Part shown: positions 8,880 to 16,346 of the stretch, in pieces | Layout of the letters: each line of letters opens with the position of its first letter | How positions within the stretch are numbered: the stretch's first letter is position 1 | Assembly: GCF_003429565.1 (NCBI RefSeq) | Contig: NZ_QUAK01000118.1 | Span: forward strand, 18,316 to 62,921 | Length of the DNA stretch: 44,606 nucleotides | Origin: Streptomyces triticagri | GTDB lineage: Bacteria; Actinomycetota; Actinomycetes; Streptomycetales; Streptomycetaceae | Direction: 5' to 3' | The notes under the pieces: model-generated | Seen by the model: only the letters and a program-made list of their open reading frames with translations | Database searches by the model: none | What the model was told of the DNA's origin: nothing | Translations under genes and position numbers: made by a program

Positions 8880-9180
8880 GGTGGCTCCTGATCCGTGGGG
8901 GGAGAGGAACGGCCACCGTAGCTGGCTTGTTCCGGCCATGACAGCTACCGCCAGTACCAACTGGGTCTGCCGGTACGGGAGTTGCGCACGGAAGTTGCGA
9001 CGGTGCTGCGCGGTGCGTGTCAAGCAGTTCCTGTCGACTTCCTCCCCACGAGTGCATTTGGAGTTGCGGGGATCGTTTCTGCAGGGCAGGAACCGCGCTG
9101 TTCTTCCTACCCTCGCCGGAGCGAACGACCGGCCGCGCGCCGGTGCCCCGGCCAGGCCGACCCACCGAGGTGAACGCGCC
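8880..9180. other. Divergent intergenic region, no gene seen
   Basis: This 301-base gap separates the amidase (minus) and the STAS gene (plus). No supported reading frame or RNA gene is visible. Three similar words, GGAGTTGCG (8978-8986), GGAAGTTGCG (8990-8999) and GGAGTTGCG (9060-9068), occur here; whether they bind anything is unknown. Promoters for both genes should lie here, but I cannot assign a convincing -35/-10 pair. Confidence 0.4.
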
Positions 9181-9588
9181 ATGCCGCTTCCCGAAGTCCC
9201 CTACGGAACGCCCCGGTTACACACCCACCGCGCCCGCGGCCGGACCGTCCTCGAGCTGGCCGGAGAGATCGACATCGCCGCCGCGCTCGCCATCGGTCCG
9301 AGTCTCGACCGCATGACCGCCGCCCCCGAACCCCTCGTGGTCATCGACCTCACGCCCGCGACGTTCTTCGACTGCTCCGGACTGCGGATGCTGCGCCGCG
9401 CACACCGCCGCATCACGGAACGCCACGGCGATCTGCGGATCGTCTGTCCGCACCGGCTCACCGGACGCCTCCTCGCCGCGGCCGGACCGCCCCGGCTGCC
9501 CGCCGTCCACGCCACGCTGGACGGCGCGCTCGGACCCGCACTCACCGACCACGCCGGAAGCCACGCCCCACCGCCTCGCACCGGCTGA
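9181..9588 (+). CDS. STAS-domain anti-sigma factor antagonist
   Basis: 135 residues from ATG 9181, with GAGGTGA about 9 bases upstream. One STAS domain covers about residues 12-110, with LELAGEIDIAAAL, then PLVVIDLTPATFFDCSGLRML. The serine in DCSGLRML is at the position phosphorylated in SpoIIAA/RsbV-type antagonists. Such proteins bind an anti-sigma kinase and release a sigma factor when dephosphorylated. No anti-sigma kinase or sigma gene lies beside it, so it is an orphan antagonist, as is frequent in Streptomyces. The last 15 residues are a proline-rich tail. Confidence 0.85.
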   Translation: MPLPEVPYGTPRLHTHRARGRTVLELAGEIDIAAALAIGPSLDRMTAAPEPLVVIDLTPATFFDCSGLRMLRRAHRRITERHGDLRIVCPHRLTGRLLAAAGPPRLPAVHATLDGALGPALTDHAGSHAPPPRTG

Positions 9589-9621
9589 ACTCCCGTGCTT
9601 CGGCCACTGGTTGCGCCCGGC

Positions 9622-10530
9622 TCAGAGGCCGAACGTGTCCGCGTACCGCCGCAGCGCCTCCACCGCCGCACCCACCGAACTCCCCGGCAGCCGCAGCACG
9701 AACGACGTCACCCCGGCCTGCGCAAGCTGCCCGAGGTGGTCCCGGTGCCGCTCCACGGACCCGCCGTCCACCGGCCAGGAACCCTCCGGCGTCTGCACCT
9801 GCACCTCCACCCGCGCCCCCGCACCGCGCAACTCGACCGCCGACTCCCGCACCGAGCCGACGAGCCGGGCCAGCTCCGCCACCGACGCGAGGGCGGGCGT
9901 ACGGGCCGTACGGGCGACCTCATCGGAGACCATCATCGGGCTCCAGCCCTGGTGGCGGGCGGCGCGCCGGCGGGCGAGCGCGCTGTTCCCGCCGATCCAC
10001 AGCGGCGGCCCGCCGGCCTGCACGGGCGGCGGGACCTGGGCGACACCACCCGCCTCGAAATGCCGACCGCGATAGGCGTACGGAGTCGTCGACCACACCC
10101 CGCGGAGCACCTCCGCGGCCTCGTCGAAAAGCGCGTTCCGTTCGTCGAAGTCCACGCCGAGAGCACGGAATTCGGACCGCAGATAGCCCGTACCCGCGAC
10201 CACCGTGACCCGCCCGCCGGACAGCACGTCCACCGTCCCGAGCGCCTTCGCCGCGGCCAGCGGATTGTGGTACGGCAGCACCAGGAGATAGGTCATGAGC
10301 CGGATCCGCTCGGTGGCAGCCGCGCAGAAGCCGAGCGCCGCGATCGCGTCGAACGTGGCGTGGCCGCCCGCATCCAGCCACTTCCGGGACGGGGCCGGAT
10401 GCTCGGTGAAGGCGATCGCGTCATAGCCGCACTGCTCGGCGGCCCGCACGATCTCCAGCACCCCCGCGCCGGAGGCGACCGCCGGGTCGTGACCGGCTGC
10501 GCTGATCGGGTACTCGACGGTGAACTGCAA
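9622..10530 (-). CDS. LLM-class F420-dependent oxidoreductase
   Basis: 302 residues. This is a luciferase-like alpha/beta barrel protein of the kind that uses reduced or oxidised coenzyme F420 (TIGR03619-like). Diagnostic segments are YDAIAFTEHPAPS near the N-terminus, IRLMTYLLVLPYHNPLAAAK, LSGGRVTVVAGTGYLRSEF and PPLWIGGNSALARRRAARH. The frame is open upstream to 10611 without homology. The start is taken as TTG 10530 because GAGGAG lies 7 bases upstream and the family begins with a beta strand at this point. The substrate cannot be told from sequence. It lies downstream of a crotonase gene on the same strand, but a hairpin and a candidate promoter separate them, so it is probably transcribed on its own. 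Confidence 0.83.
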   Translation of the reverse strand: MQFTVEYPISAAGHDPAVASGAGVLEIVRAAEQCGYDAIAFTEHPAPSRKWLDAGGHATFDAIAALGFCAAATERIRLMTYLLVLPYHNPLAAAKALGTVDVLSGGRVTVVAGTGYLRSEFRALGVDFDERNALFDEAAEVLRGVWSTTPYAYRGRHFEAGGVAQVPPPVQAGGPPLWIGGNSALARRRAARHQGWSPMMVSDEVARTARTPALASVAELARLVGSVRESAVELRGAGARVEVQVQTPEGSWPVDGGSVERHRDHLGQLAQAGVTSFVLRLPGSSVGAAVEALRRYADTFGL

Positions 10531-10589
10531 CGGCGGGCTCCTCGCGGCTCGGTCGACGGCCTGACACCCCCTGCGGCTGAGGCCGGGAC

Positions 10590-10618
10590 ACCGTACGCGA
10601 ACGGGCCGCAAAGGTCAC
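10590..10618 (-). promoter_or_regulatory. Candidate promoter for the LLM oxidoreductase gene
   Basis: On the minus strand GTGACC (10618-10613) and TACGGT (10595-10590) are 17 bases apart, resembling a housekeeping -35/-10 pair (TTGACn/TAnnnT). Transcription would start near 10583, giving a leader of about 50 bases with the GAGGAG ribosome site. The -35 match is only partial. Confidence 0.35.
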
Positions 10619-10624
10619 CGGCGA

Positions 10625-10643
10625 GCGCGAAATCCGTTCGCGC
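10625..10643 (-). terminator. Candidate hairpin terminator after the crotonase gene
   Basis: GCGCGAA (10625-10631) and TTCGCGC (10637-10643) form a perfect 7-bp stem with a 5-nt loop. It lies about 30 bases past the crotonase stop and just before the candidate promoter of the next gene. No T-run is present. Confidence 0.4.
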
Positions 10644-10672
10644 GGCGGCTCGTCGGCGCCCGGTACGGAGAT

Positions 10673-11452
10673 TCAGCGGCCCTTCCAGACCGGCGCGCGC
10701 TTCTCGAGGAACGCGGCAACTCCCTCCGCCAGATCGTCCGACGCCTCCACCGTGGCCACCGCCTCCGCCGTGGCACGCCACCCGAGCGGGTCCTCCGCGG
10801 TGAGCCAGCGGTCCATGGCGACCAGACTCGCCCGTACCGCCACGGGCGCGTTCCGAGCGACCCGCGCCGCCAGGGCGACCGCTGCGTCCAGGGCCGCGCC
10901 CTCGGCCGTGAGCCGGTTGACCAGACCTGCCTCGTACGCACGGTCCGCATCGAACGGGTCACCGGTCAGGGCGAGTTCACGTGCCAGATTCACCGGCAGC
11001 GCCCGCGGCCCACGGAACAGACCGGCACAGGCCGGCACCAGGCCACGGCGCACCTCGGGCAGCCCGAACACCGCGGTCGCCGAGGCGACCACCAGATCGC
11101 AGGCCAGCACCAGCTCCAGGCCACCACCGAGCGCGGGACCCTCCACGGCGGCGACCAGCGGCGTGCTGCGCCGCCGCCGGATCAGTCCGTACGCACCGCC
11201 GCGCTCCGTGACGTAATCGCCGTCCGCGGTCAGATCGCTGCCCGCAGAGAACACCCCGTCCGATCCGGTCAGCACACCGGCGCGCAGCTCGGGATCGTCG
11301 TCCAGGGTGTTGAACGCCTCGTCCAGCGCGTCGGCCAGGGCCCGGTCCACCGCATTGCGCTTGTGCGCACGGCACATCCGGATCACCAGCACGTGGCCGC
11401 GCCGCTCGGTGCGGACCAGGGCGGACGGGGTACCCGCGGATTCCACGGCCAA
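10673..11452 (-). CDS. Enoyl-CoA hydratase/isomerase family protein
   Basis: 259 residues, a standard crotonase length. Features in order are MCRAHKRNAVDRALADAL, the oxyanion-hole segment FSAGSDLTADGDY, and ALGGGLELVLACDLVVAS carrying the first catalytic Glu position. LPEVRRGLVPACAG follows with the second Glu. With both glutamates present, hydratase activity on an enoyl-CoA is plausible, but isomerases and other crotonases keep similar residues. The frame is open to 11545. TTG 11452 is selected because GGGAGG (11459-11464) lies 6 bases upstream; GTG 11446 is a poorer alternative. It sits between the secreted hydrolase gene and the F420-type oxidoreductase on the same strand, with gaps of about 140 bases on both sides. 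Confidence 0.8.
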   Translation of the reverse strand: MAVESAGTPSALVRTERRGHVLVIRMCRAHKRNAVDRALADALDEAFNTLDDDPELRAGVLTGSDGVFSAGSDLTADGDYVTERGGAYGLIRRRRSTPLVAAVEGPALGGGLELVLACDLVVASATAVFGLPEVRRGLVPACAGLFRGPRALPVNLARELALTGDPFDADRAYEAGLVNRLTAEGAALDAAVALAARVARNAPVAVRASLVAMDRWLTAEDPLGWRATAEAVATVEASDDLAEGVAAFLEKRAPVWKGR

Positions 11453-11593
11453 GACATGCCTCCCGAAGTCGGGCCCGCGGCGGGGGTGCGACCGGGGTCC
11501 GGCCGGCCGGGGCCGCCGCCGAACGTAGCGCACCCCGCTCGACATACCCCCGGCCGTCCCTGCCCCCCGGCTATCCCTGCCCCCCCCCGCGGT

Positions 11594-13171
11594 TCAGTGC
11601 TCAATGCCCACACCGTCCAGACGCGACCACGCCTTCTCCTGCGCCGCGGTCATCGCGGGCCAGTGCAGACCGCCCGGCCGCGGATACACCCGGGACGAGT
11701 AACTGCCCGGCCGGTAGCGGGGCTTGATGAAGCAGCCGGTGCCGTACGTGTCGTCGGCATCGGCGCACCGCTCCGCCACCCGGCCGGGCGTCGGCCGCCG
11801 CCCCGAGTCCACCCAGGCGGCGAGCGACCGCACCGCGGCCGCGTACCCCGAGTCGCTCAGCGAACTGTGCTCGCTCTCCTGGGTGAACGTCTGCACCAGC
11901 AGACGCCCCCGGCCCGCATTGCGGACCGCGGCACGATAGGCCGACTCGTGCTCCACGAACACCGTCGGATCGTCGATCGCATGCAGCGTCAGCACCGGCA
12001 CCCGGATCCGCCCGGTGAGATCGCTGTCGTACGACAGGTCCCGGCGGGCACCCGGATCGGCCGAGAACCGCTGCACCCCGGCATTCAGCGCCTTGTCGTC
12101 AGGCGAACCGGAGTACCGGACCCCGCGGTTCCCGAACGGATTCCGGCCGTCCAGACGCTCGTGCACGATGTCCCGGAACGTGAACGTCGCGAAGTTCAGA
12201 TGCGACACCAGCGTCCGCTCCGGCACCTGCACCACACCGAGGATGGCCGACAGGTTCTTCCGCTGACGCGCGGTGCGCTCCTCGGGCGCGGACTCGACAC
12301 CTGTGCACTCCTGGACCCGCGCCTTCAGATCGGCCGAGGTCATCGTGGAATCGGCGGGCAGCCCCTGCCACAGCGGGTACTGGGGCTCGGACGGCCGGGG
12401 ATGATTACGGCAGTAGTACTGGTAGACCACCCGCAGGTCCACCCGGTAGTCGTAGCCCCGACTCCCGCCCCCGACCAGGCCGTTGGTGAGCAGCACTCCG
12501 TCGTAGACCGGCCGCTTGCCGCGCGCGCCGTAGGTCTCCGCGGCCTTCGCGGCGACATCGCCGCCCCAGGACTGGCCGTGCAGCAGGGTGCGGTCGGGCT
12601 TCGCGAAGTCCGCGCCGAACAGACGGCGCAGATTCTCCGTGTCCTCCGCGGCCATCCGCGCCCCGTAACCGCCCCTGCGGTACGAGGAACCGGCCCAGGC
12701 GTAGCCCTCCTTGACCATCACCGTCCAGCGCTCCAGATCCTCCGCGCTGCGCTCCGGCCCCGGAGCGCCCAGGTCCGGTCCGCCGTGCGCGTGCAGCACC
12801 AGGTCCCCGTTCCACTGCTCGGGGACGGCGACGGTGTAGTAGGCGCCGTTCTCGTCCATCCCCGCATAGCAGGAGGCGATCTGCGCGAGGTTGTCCGGAC
12901 ACGGCGTCGGCTCGGCGGACGACCCCTCGGCCGGCCGCACCGGATGCACGGCCGACACGTTCTGCGTGTTCGTCGCGCCGGCCGCGGGCTCCGCCCGCCC
13001 GTTGGCGTCCGTGACGGACGTCAGTCCGGCGAGCAGACCGGCACCGAGCACGGCGGCAAGGACGGCGCGCGTCGTGCGGCGAGCACGCGGGGCGCCGGCA
13101 GGTGACGCCGGCTCAGGAGGGGGAGGCGGGCCTGGATGATGCGGTTGCACGTGCGGGCTGTGCTCGGACAC
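11594..13171 (-). CDS. Secreted alpha/beta hydrolase
   Basis: 525 residues from GTG 13171, which has GAGGAG 6 bases upstream. The first 28 residues are proline- and charge-rich and contain RARRTTR, followed by the hydrophobic stretch AVLAAVLGAGLLAGL, so the protein is exported or membrane-anchored. The catalytic domain has a nucleophile elbow GQSWGGD near residue 200. A likely acid is in LTLHAIDDPTVFVEHE and a likely histidine in QESEHSSLSD near the C-terminus. The layout recalls secreted tannase/feruloyl-esterase-like or polyester-depolymerase-like hydrolases, but the substrate is unknown. Six or more cysteines are consistent with an extracellular location. A run of nine C lies just beyond the stop (11580-11588). 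It is divergent from the OpuC-type transporter, with an unusual hairpin between them. Confidence 0.75.
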   Translation of the reverse strand: MSEHSPHVQPHHPGPPPPPEPASPAGAPRARRTTRAVLAAVLGAGLLAGLTSVTDANGRAEPAAGATNTQNVSAVHPVRPAEGSSAEPTPCPDNLAQIASCYAGMDENGAYYTVAVPEQWNGDLVLHAHGGPDLGAPGPERSAEDLERWTVMVKEGYAWAGSSYRRGGYGARMAAEDTENLRRLFGADFAKPDRTLLHGQSWGGDVAAKAAETYGARGKRPVYDGVLLTNGLVGGGSRGYDYRVDLRVVYQYYCRNHPRPSEPQYPLWQGLPADSTMTSADLKARVQECTGVESAPEERTARQRKNLSAILGVVQVPERTLVSHLNFATFTFRDIVHERLDGRNPFGNRGVRYSGSPDDKALNAGVQRFSADPGARRDLSYDSDLTGRIRVPVLTLHAIDDPTVFVEHESAYRAAVRNAGRGRLLVQTFTQESEHSSLSDSGYAAAVRSLAAWVDSGRRPTPGRVAERCADADDTYGTGCFIKPRYRPGSYSSRVYPRPGGLHWPAMTAAQEKAWSRLDGVGIEH

Positions 13172-13285
13172 GGCGGCTCCTCGTGTTCACGTCCCGTTGG
13201 ATGCGGTGACGCTAGTCAGCGCGCTGCCGCCAGCCGAGGTTGTGACCATAAAGTGCGCTGCGGCCGGCCGTCGGCGCCCCGGCAC

Positions 13286-13334
13286 CCTCGACCTCGACCT
13301 CGACCTGAAGGTCAGGTCGAGGTCGACGTCGAGG
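13286..13334. repeat. Long inverted repeat (23-bp stem, 3-nt loop) built on a CGACCT repeat
   Basis: The left arm is 13286-13308, the loop AGG is 13309-13311 and the right arm is 13312-13334. Twenty-two of 23 positions pair; there is one C-C mismatch. The left arm is itself a tandem repeat of CGACCT (three units). It lies in the divergent region, 115 bases from the hydrolase start and 89 bases from the first permease start. It may be a transcript-insulating hairpin, a regulatory leader structure or a repeat-mediated insertion. The sequence shows the structure only; function is not known. Confidence 0.8.
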
Positions 13335-13422
13335 CCGCCCGCGCCGTTCGGACACCGGCCCCCACCCCTCGTACGGCCCATGCGAACGAGCCCCGGCCAC
13401 CGCACCGGGCTCCAATGGACGA

Positions 13423-14094
13423 GTGACCGCGCCCCCGGACGACTGCCTCGCGCGCAACGCATGGATCTGCGGCAAGTACCTGAGCACCCGCCGCGGGATC
13501 CTCACCGACGCGGTCCTGCAGCACCTGGAGCTGACCGGCCTCTCGGTCCTCATCGCCCTGGTCGTCGCCGTGCCGCTCGCCGTGCTCGCCCGCCGGCTGC
13601 GCGCCGCGGCCGGCCCCGTGCTCGCCCTCACCACCGTGCTCTACACGATCCCGTCCCTCGCGATGTTCTCGCTGCTGCTGCCCCTGTACGGCCTCTCCGC
13701 ATCGCTGGTCGTGGCCGGACTCGTGCTGTACTCACTGACCCTGCTCGTACGGAACATCCTGGCCGGACTGCGCGCCGTCCCCGAGGAGACCCGGCAGGCC
13801 GCCCGCGGCATGGGCTACGGGCCGCTGCGCCTGCTGCTCACCGTCGAACTGCCACTCGCGCTGCCCTCCGCGATGGCCGGTCTGCGCATCGCCACCGTGT
13901 CCGCGGTCTCGCTCGTCACCATCGGCGCCATCGTCGGCCACGGCGGACTCGGCAATCTGATCTACACCGGCATGAACACCTACTTCAAGGCGCAGGTCCT
14001 CACCGCATCGGTGCTCTGCGTCGTCATCGCCGTCGCCGCCGACCTGCTCCTGCTCGGCGTGCAGCGACTCCTCACCCCCTGGCAGCGCGCATGA
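13423..14094 (+). CDS. OpuC/ProW-type osmoprotectant ABC transporter permease
   Basis: 223 residues, about five or six membrane segments of the BPD_transp_1 fold. The EAA-like loop that contacts the ATPase reads EETRQAARGMGYGPLRLL, and GHGGLGNLIYTG is typical of glycine betaine/carnitine/choline permeases of the OpuCB/OpuBB type. GTG 13423 has no clear Shine-Dalgarno sequence; TCCAAT lies 6 nt upstream, so it may be leaderless. Its stop overlaps the next permease start by four bases (ATGA). It forms a heterodimeric channel with that permease, loaded by the lipoprotein at 14765 and driven by the convergent ATPase at 16347-17510. Confidence 0.85.
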   Translation: MTAPPDDCLARNAWICGKYLSTRRGILTDAVLQHLELTGLSVLIALVVAVPLAVLARRLRAAAGPVLALTTVLYTIPSLAMFSLLLPLYGLSASLVVAGLVLYSLTLLVRNILAGLRAVPEETRQAARGMGYGPLRLLLTVELPLALPSAMAGLRIATVSAVSLVTIGAIVGHGGLGNLIYTGMNTYFKAQVLTASVLCVVIAVAADLLLLGVQRLLTPWQRA

Positions 14095-14768
14095 CCACGC
14101 TCACCGACGCCTGGCACTGGCTGACCGACGGTGCCCACTGGTCCGGTGCCGACGGAATCTGGCACCGGCTCGTCGAGCACCTCGTCCTCACCGTGGTCTG
14201 CCTGATCCTCAGCTGCCTGATCGCTCTGCCGGTCGCGCTGGTACTCGGCCACCTCGGCAAGGGCGGCGCCCTGGCCGTCAACATCTCCAACATCGGCCGT
14301 GCCGTCCCCACCTTCGCCGTCCTCGTCCTGCTGCTGCTCACCCCGCTCGGCCAGTACGCCGAGGGCCCCACCGTCGTGGCGCTCGTCCTGTTCGCCGTAC
14401 CGCCGCTGCTGACCAACGCCTACGTCGGCATGCGCGGCGTGGACCCCGACGTGGTGCGGGCCGCACGCGGCATGGGGATGACGGGCAGCCAGATGCTGTG
14501 GCGCGTCGAGGTCCCGCTCGCACTGCCGATGATCCTCAACGGTGTGCGCATCGCCGCCGTCCAGCTCGTCGCCACCGCCACCATCGCCGCCCTGGCCGGC
14601 GGCGGCGGCCTCGGCCGGATCATCACCGCGGGCTTCAATCTCGCCTCCACCCCGCAGGTCGTCGCCGGGGCCGTACTCGTCGCCGCCTTCGCCCTCCTCG
14701 TGGAAGGGCTCTTCGAGCTCGGAGAACGCCTGGCACCCGGGCATCTGCGCGACAGGAGCACCCCGTGA
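14091..14768 (+). CDS. OpuC/ProW-type osmoprotectant ABC transporter permease, second subunit
   Basis: 225 residues with an extra N-terminal amphipathic segment (WHWLTDGAHWSGADG) before about five transmembrane helices. NISNIGRAVPTFAVLVLLLL is a conserved OpuC permease segment, and PDVVRAARGMGMTGSQML is the ATPase-contact loop. ALAGGGGLGRIITAGFN is the matching C-terminal motif. It is a paralogue of the preceding permease and starts within its stop codon (ATGA). It ends by a four-base GTGA overlap with the substrate-binding lipoprotein, so the three genes form one coupled operon. Confidence 0.86.
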   Translation: MTTLTDAWHWLTDGAHWSGADGIWHRLVEHLVLTVVCLILSCLIALPVALVLGHLGKGGALAVNISNIGRAVPTFAVLVLLLLTPLGQYAEGPTVVALVLFAVPPLLTNAYVGMRGVDPDVVRAARGMGMTGSQMLWRVEVPLALPMILNGVRIAAVQLVATATIAALAGGGGLGRIITAGFNLASTPQVVAGAVLVAAFALLVEGLFELGERLAPGHLRDRSTP

Positions 14769-15706
14769 CGCGCCGCACCGCCACCCTCGTGGCCACCCTG
14801 CTCCTGCTCATCGCCGGCTGCACCACCGGACCGTCCCTGGAGAACCAGGGCGAGGTCACCGCCCCGCCCGGCGACAGCCACCACCTCACCATCGGATCGG
14901 CCGGCTTCACGGAGAGCGACCTGCTCGCGCAGATGTACGCCCTGCTGCTCCGCAAGGCCGGCTACGACACCGAGATCCTCTCCGTCGCCAACCGCGAACT
15001 GTACGAACCGGCCCTGGAATCCGGCCAGATCGACGTGGTCCCCGAATACGCCGCGACCTTCGCCGACTGGCTGGGCGCCAAGGCCGACGGGGCCGATGCC
15101 GAGCCGGTCGGCTCACCCGATCTGGCCGCCACCATGTCCGCACTGCGGGGACTCGCCGCCCCGCGCGGCCTCACCGTCCTGGACGCGGGCCGCGCGGTCG
15201 ACCAGAACGCCTTCGCCGTGGACGCCGGCTTCGCCCGCAAGCACGGCCTGAAGACCCTCTCCGACCTGGGCGCCTCGAAGCTGCGCGTACGCCTGGCAGC
15301 GGGCGACGAGTGCGTGGCCCGCCCGTACTGTCTGCCCGGCCTCAGGGACGTCTACGGCATCGACGTCAGCGGCGTCGACCCGAAGGGCGTCGGCACCACC
15401 CAGGCCAAGAAGGCCGTACAGAGCGGCCAGGACCAGATGGTGCTCACCACGACCACCGACGCCACCCTCGACGAGTTCGGACTCGTCCTGCTCGAGGACG
15501 ACAAGAAGCTGCAGAACGCCGACTACATCGTCCCCGTGGTCAACCGCGCGCGAGCCGGCGGCCGGCGGGTGGTGGACGCGCTCGGCGCCCTCAACCCGGT
15601 CCTCACCACCGCCGACCTCGCCTCCCTCAACCAGCAGGTGGACAGCTGGCGGCGGCTTCCCGAGGACGTGGCCCGCGCCTACCTCGAGGACAAGGGCCTG
15701 CTCTGA
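14765..15706 (+). CDS. Osmoprotectant-type ABC transporter substrate-binding lipoprotein
   Basis: 313 residues from GTG 14765, overlapping the permease stop. The signal TRRTATLVATLLLLIAGC ends in the lipobox LIAGC, so the protein is lipid-anchored on the outer face of the membrane. The mature part is an OpuAC-type binding domain: LTIGSAGFTESDLLAQMYALL is followed by ESGQIDVVPEYAATFADWL, whose acidic and tyrosine residues shape the quaternary-ammonium site in the family. The ligand is probably glycine betaine, choline or a relative, but cannot be fixed here. Its last 28 bases overlap the convergent DUF1772 gene. Confidence 0.87.
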   Translation: MTRRTATLVATLLLLIAGCTTGPSLENQGEVTAPPGDSHHLTIGSAGFTESDLLAQMYALLLRKAGYDTEILSVANRELYEPALESGQIDVVPEYAATFADWLGAKADGADAEPVGSPDLAATMSALRGLAAPRGLTVLDAGRAVDQNAFAVDAGFARKHGLKTLSDLGASKLRVRLAAGDECVARPYCLPGLRDVYGIDVSGVDPKGVGTTQAKKAVQSGQDQMVLTTTTDATLDEFGLVLLEDDKKLQNADYIVPVVNRARAGGRRVVDALGALNPVLTTADLASLNQQVDSWRRLPEDVARAYLEDKGLL

Positions 15707-16236
15707 CCCCGCAGCCCGAACGCCAGGACCAGGCAGCCGAACGACAGCGTGGCCGCCAGGGCCCGCACCGTGTTCCAGGCCGTCCACGCCGACTCGTCGA
15801 GCAACTCACGCGCCTCGGCCGCGGCCGCCGCGCTCTGCGGCACACCGGCGTCACCGATGTCCTCGTTCAGCGGCAGATGCACACCGAAGGTGATCACGGC
15901 CACGACCAGGTAGCACAGCAGCCCGCCGAGGATCCACCACAGCACCGGCCGCTGCCCGGCACGCACCTGCAGCACCGCACACAGCGCGATGAGCAGCGGC
16001 GCGACGGTGAACGCGCCCAGGAACAGCGGATTGTTGATCGCGTCGTCGAGCGACTGGAACGCCAGGACGAAGGTGCGGTCGTCGAGGTCGCCCAGACCGG
16101 GCATGATCGTGTTCGACCAGTCGGCGAAAACACCCGCGAGCAGTCCGGTCACGATGATCGACAGGAACAGGATCCCGGCCCGTCCGGCGCCGCTGTCGAC
16201 GCGCTGCGGGATCGGGTGCGAGGTGTCGTATGTCAT
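15679..16236 (-). CDS. DUF1772-type membrane protein
   Basis: 185 residues with about four membrane segments, near 22-42, 72-92, 98-118 and 157-176. The pattern resembles DUF1772/anthrone-oxygenase-like membrane proteins, with NNPLFLGAF near residue 69 and VHLPLNEDIGDAG before the last helix. A biochemical role is not established for most of these proteins. The ATG at 16236 lacks a clear Shine-Dalgarno sequence. The gene lies 110 bases downstream of the OpuC-type ATPase on the same strand. Its 3' end overlaps the 3' end of the binding-protein gene on the other strand by 28 bases, so the two transcripts are antisense there. Confidence 0.7.
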   Translation of the reverse strand: MTYDTSHPIPQRVDSGAGRAGILFLSIIVTGLLAGVFADWSNTIMPGLGDLDDRTFVLAFQSLDDAINNPLFLGAFTVAPLLIALCAVLQVRAGQRPVLWWILGGLLCYLVVAVITFGVHLPLNEDIGDAGVPQSAAAAAEARELLDESAWTAWNTVRALAATLSFGCLVLAFGLRGQSRPLSSR

Positions 16237-16346
16237 GACATCGAGTACAGCAGCGGCCGCGGGCGACCGCCATGCGCCGCCGTCTCAGGCCCATGCGCAT
16301 CCGTCCACGGCACGCGCCGGGCGCTCAGCGGGGGCACAGCGCAAGG

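Noticed and set aside
11580..11588. Run of nine C after the secreted hydrolase gene
   Set aside because: It lies outside the coding sequence and is not part of a ribosome site or hairpin; no function can be argued.
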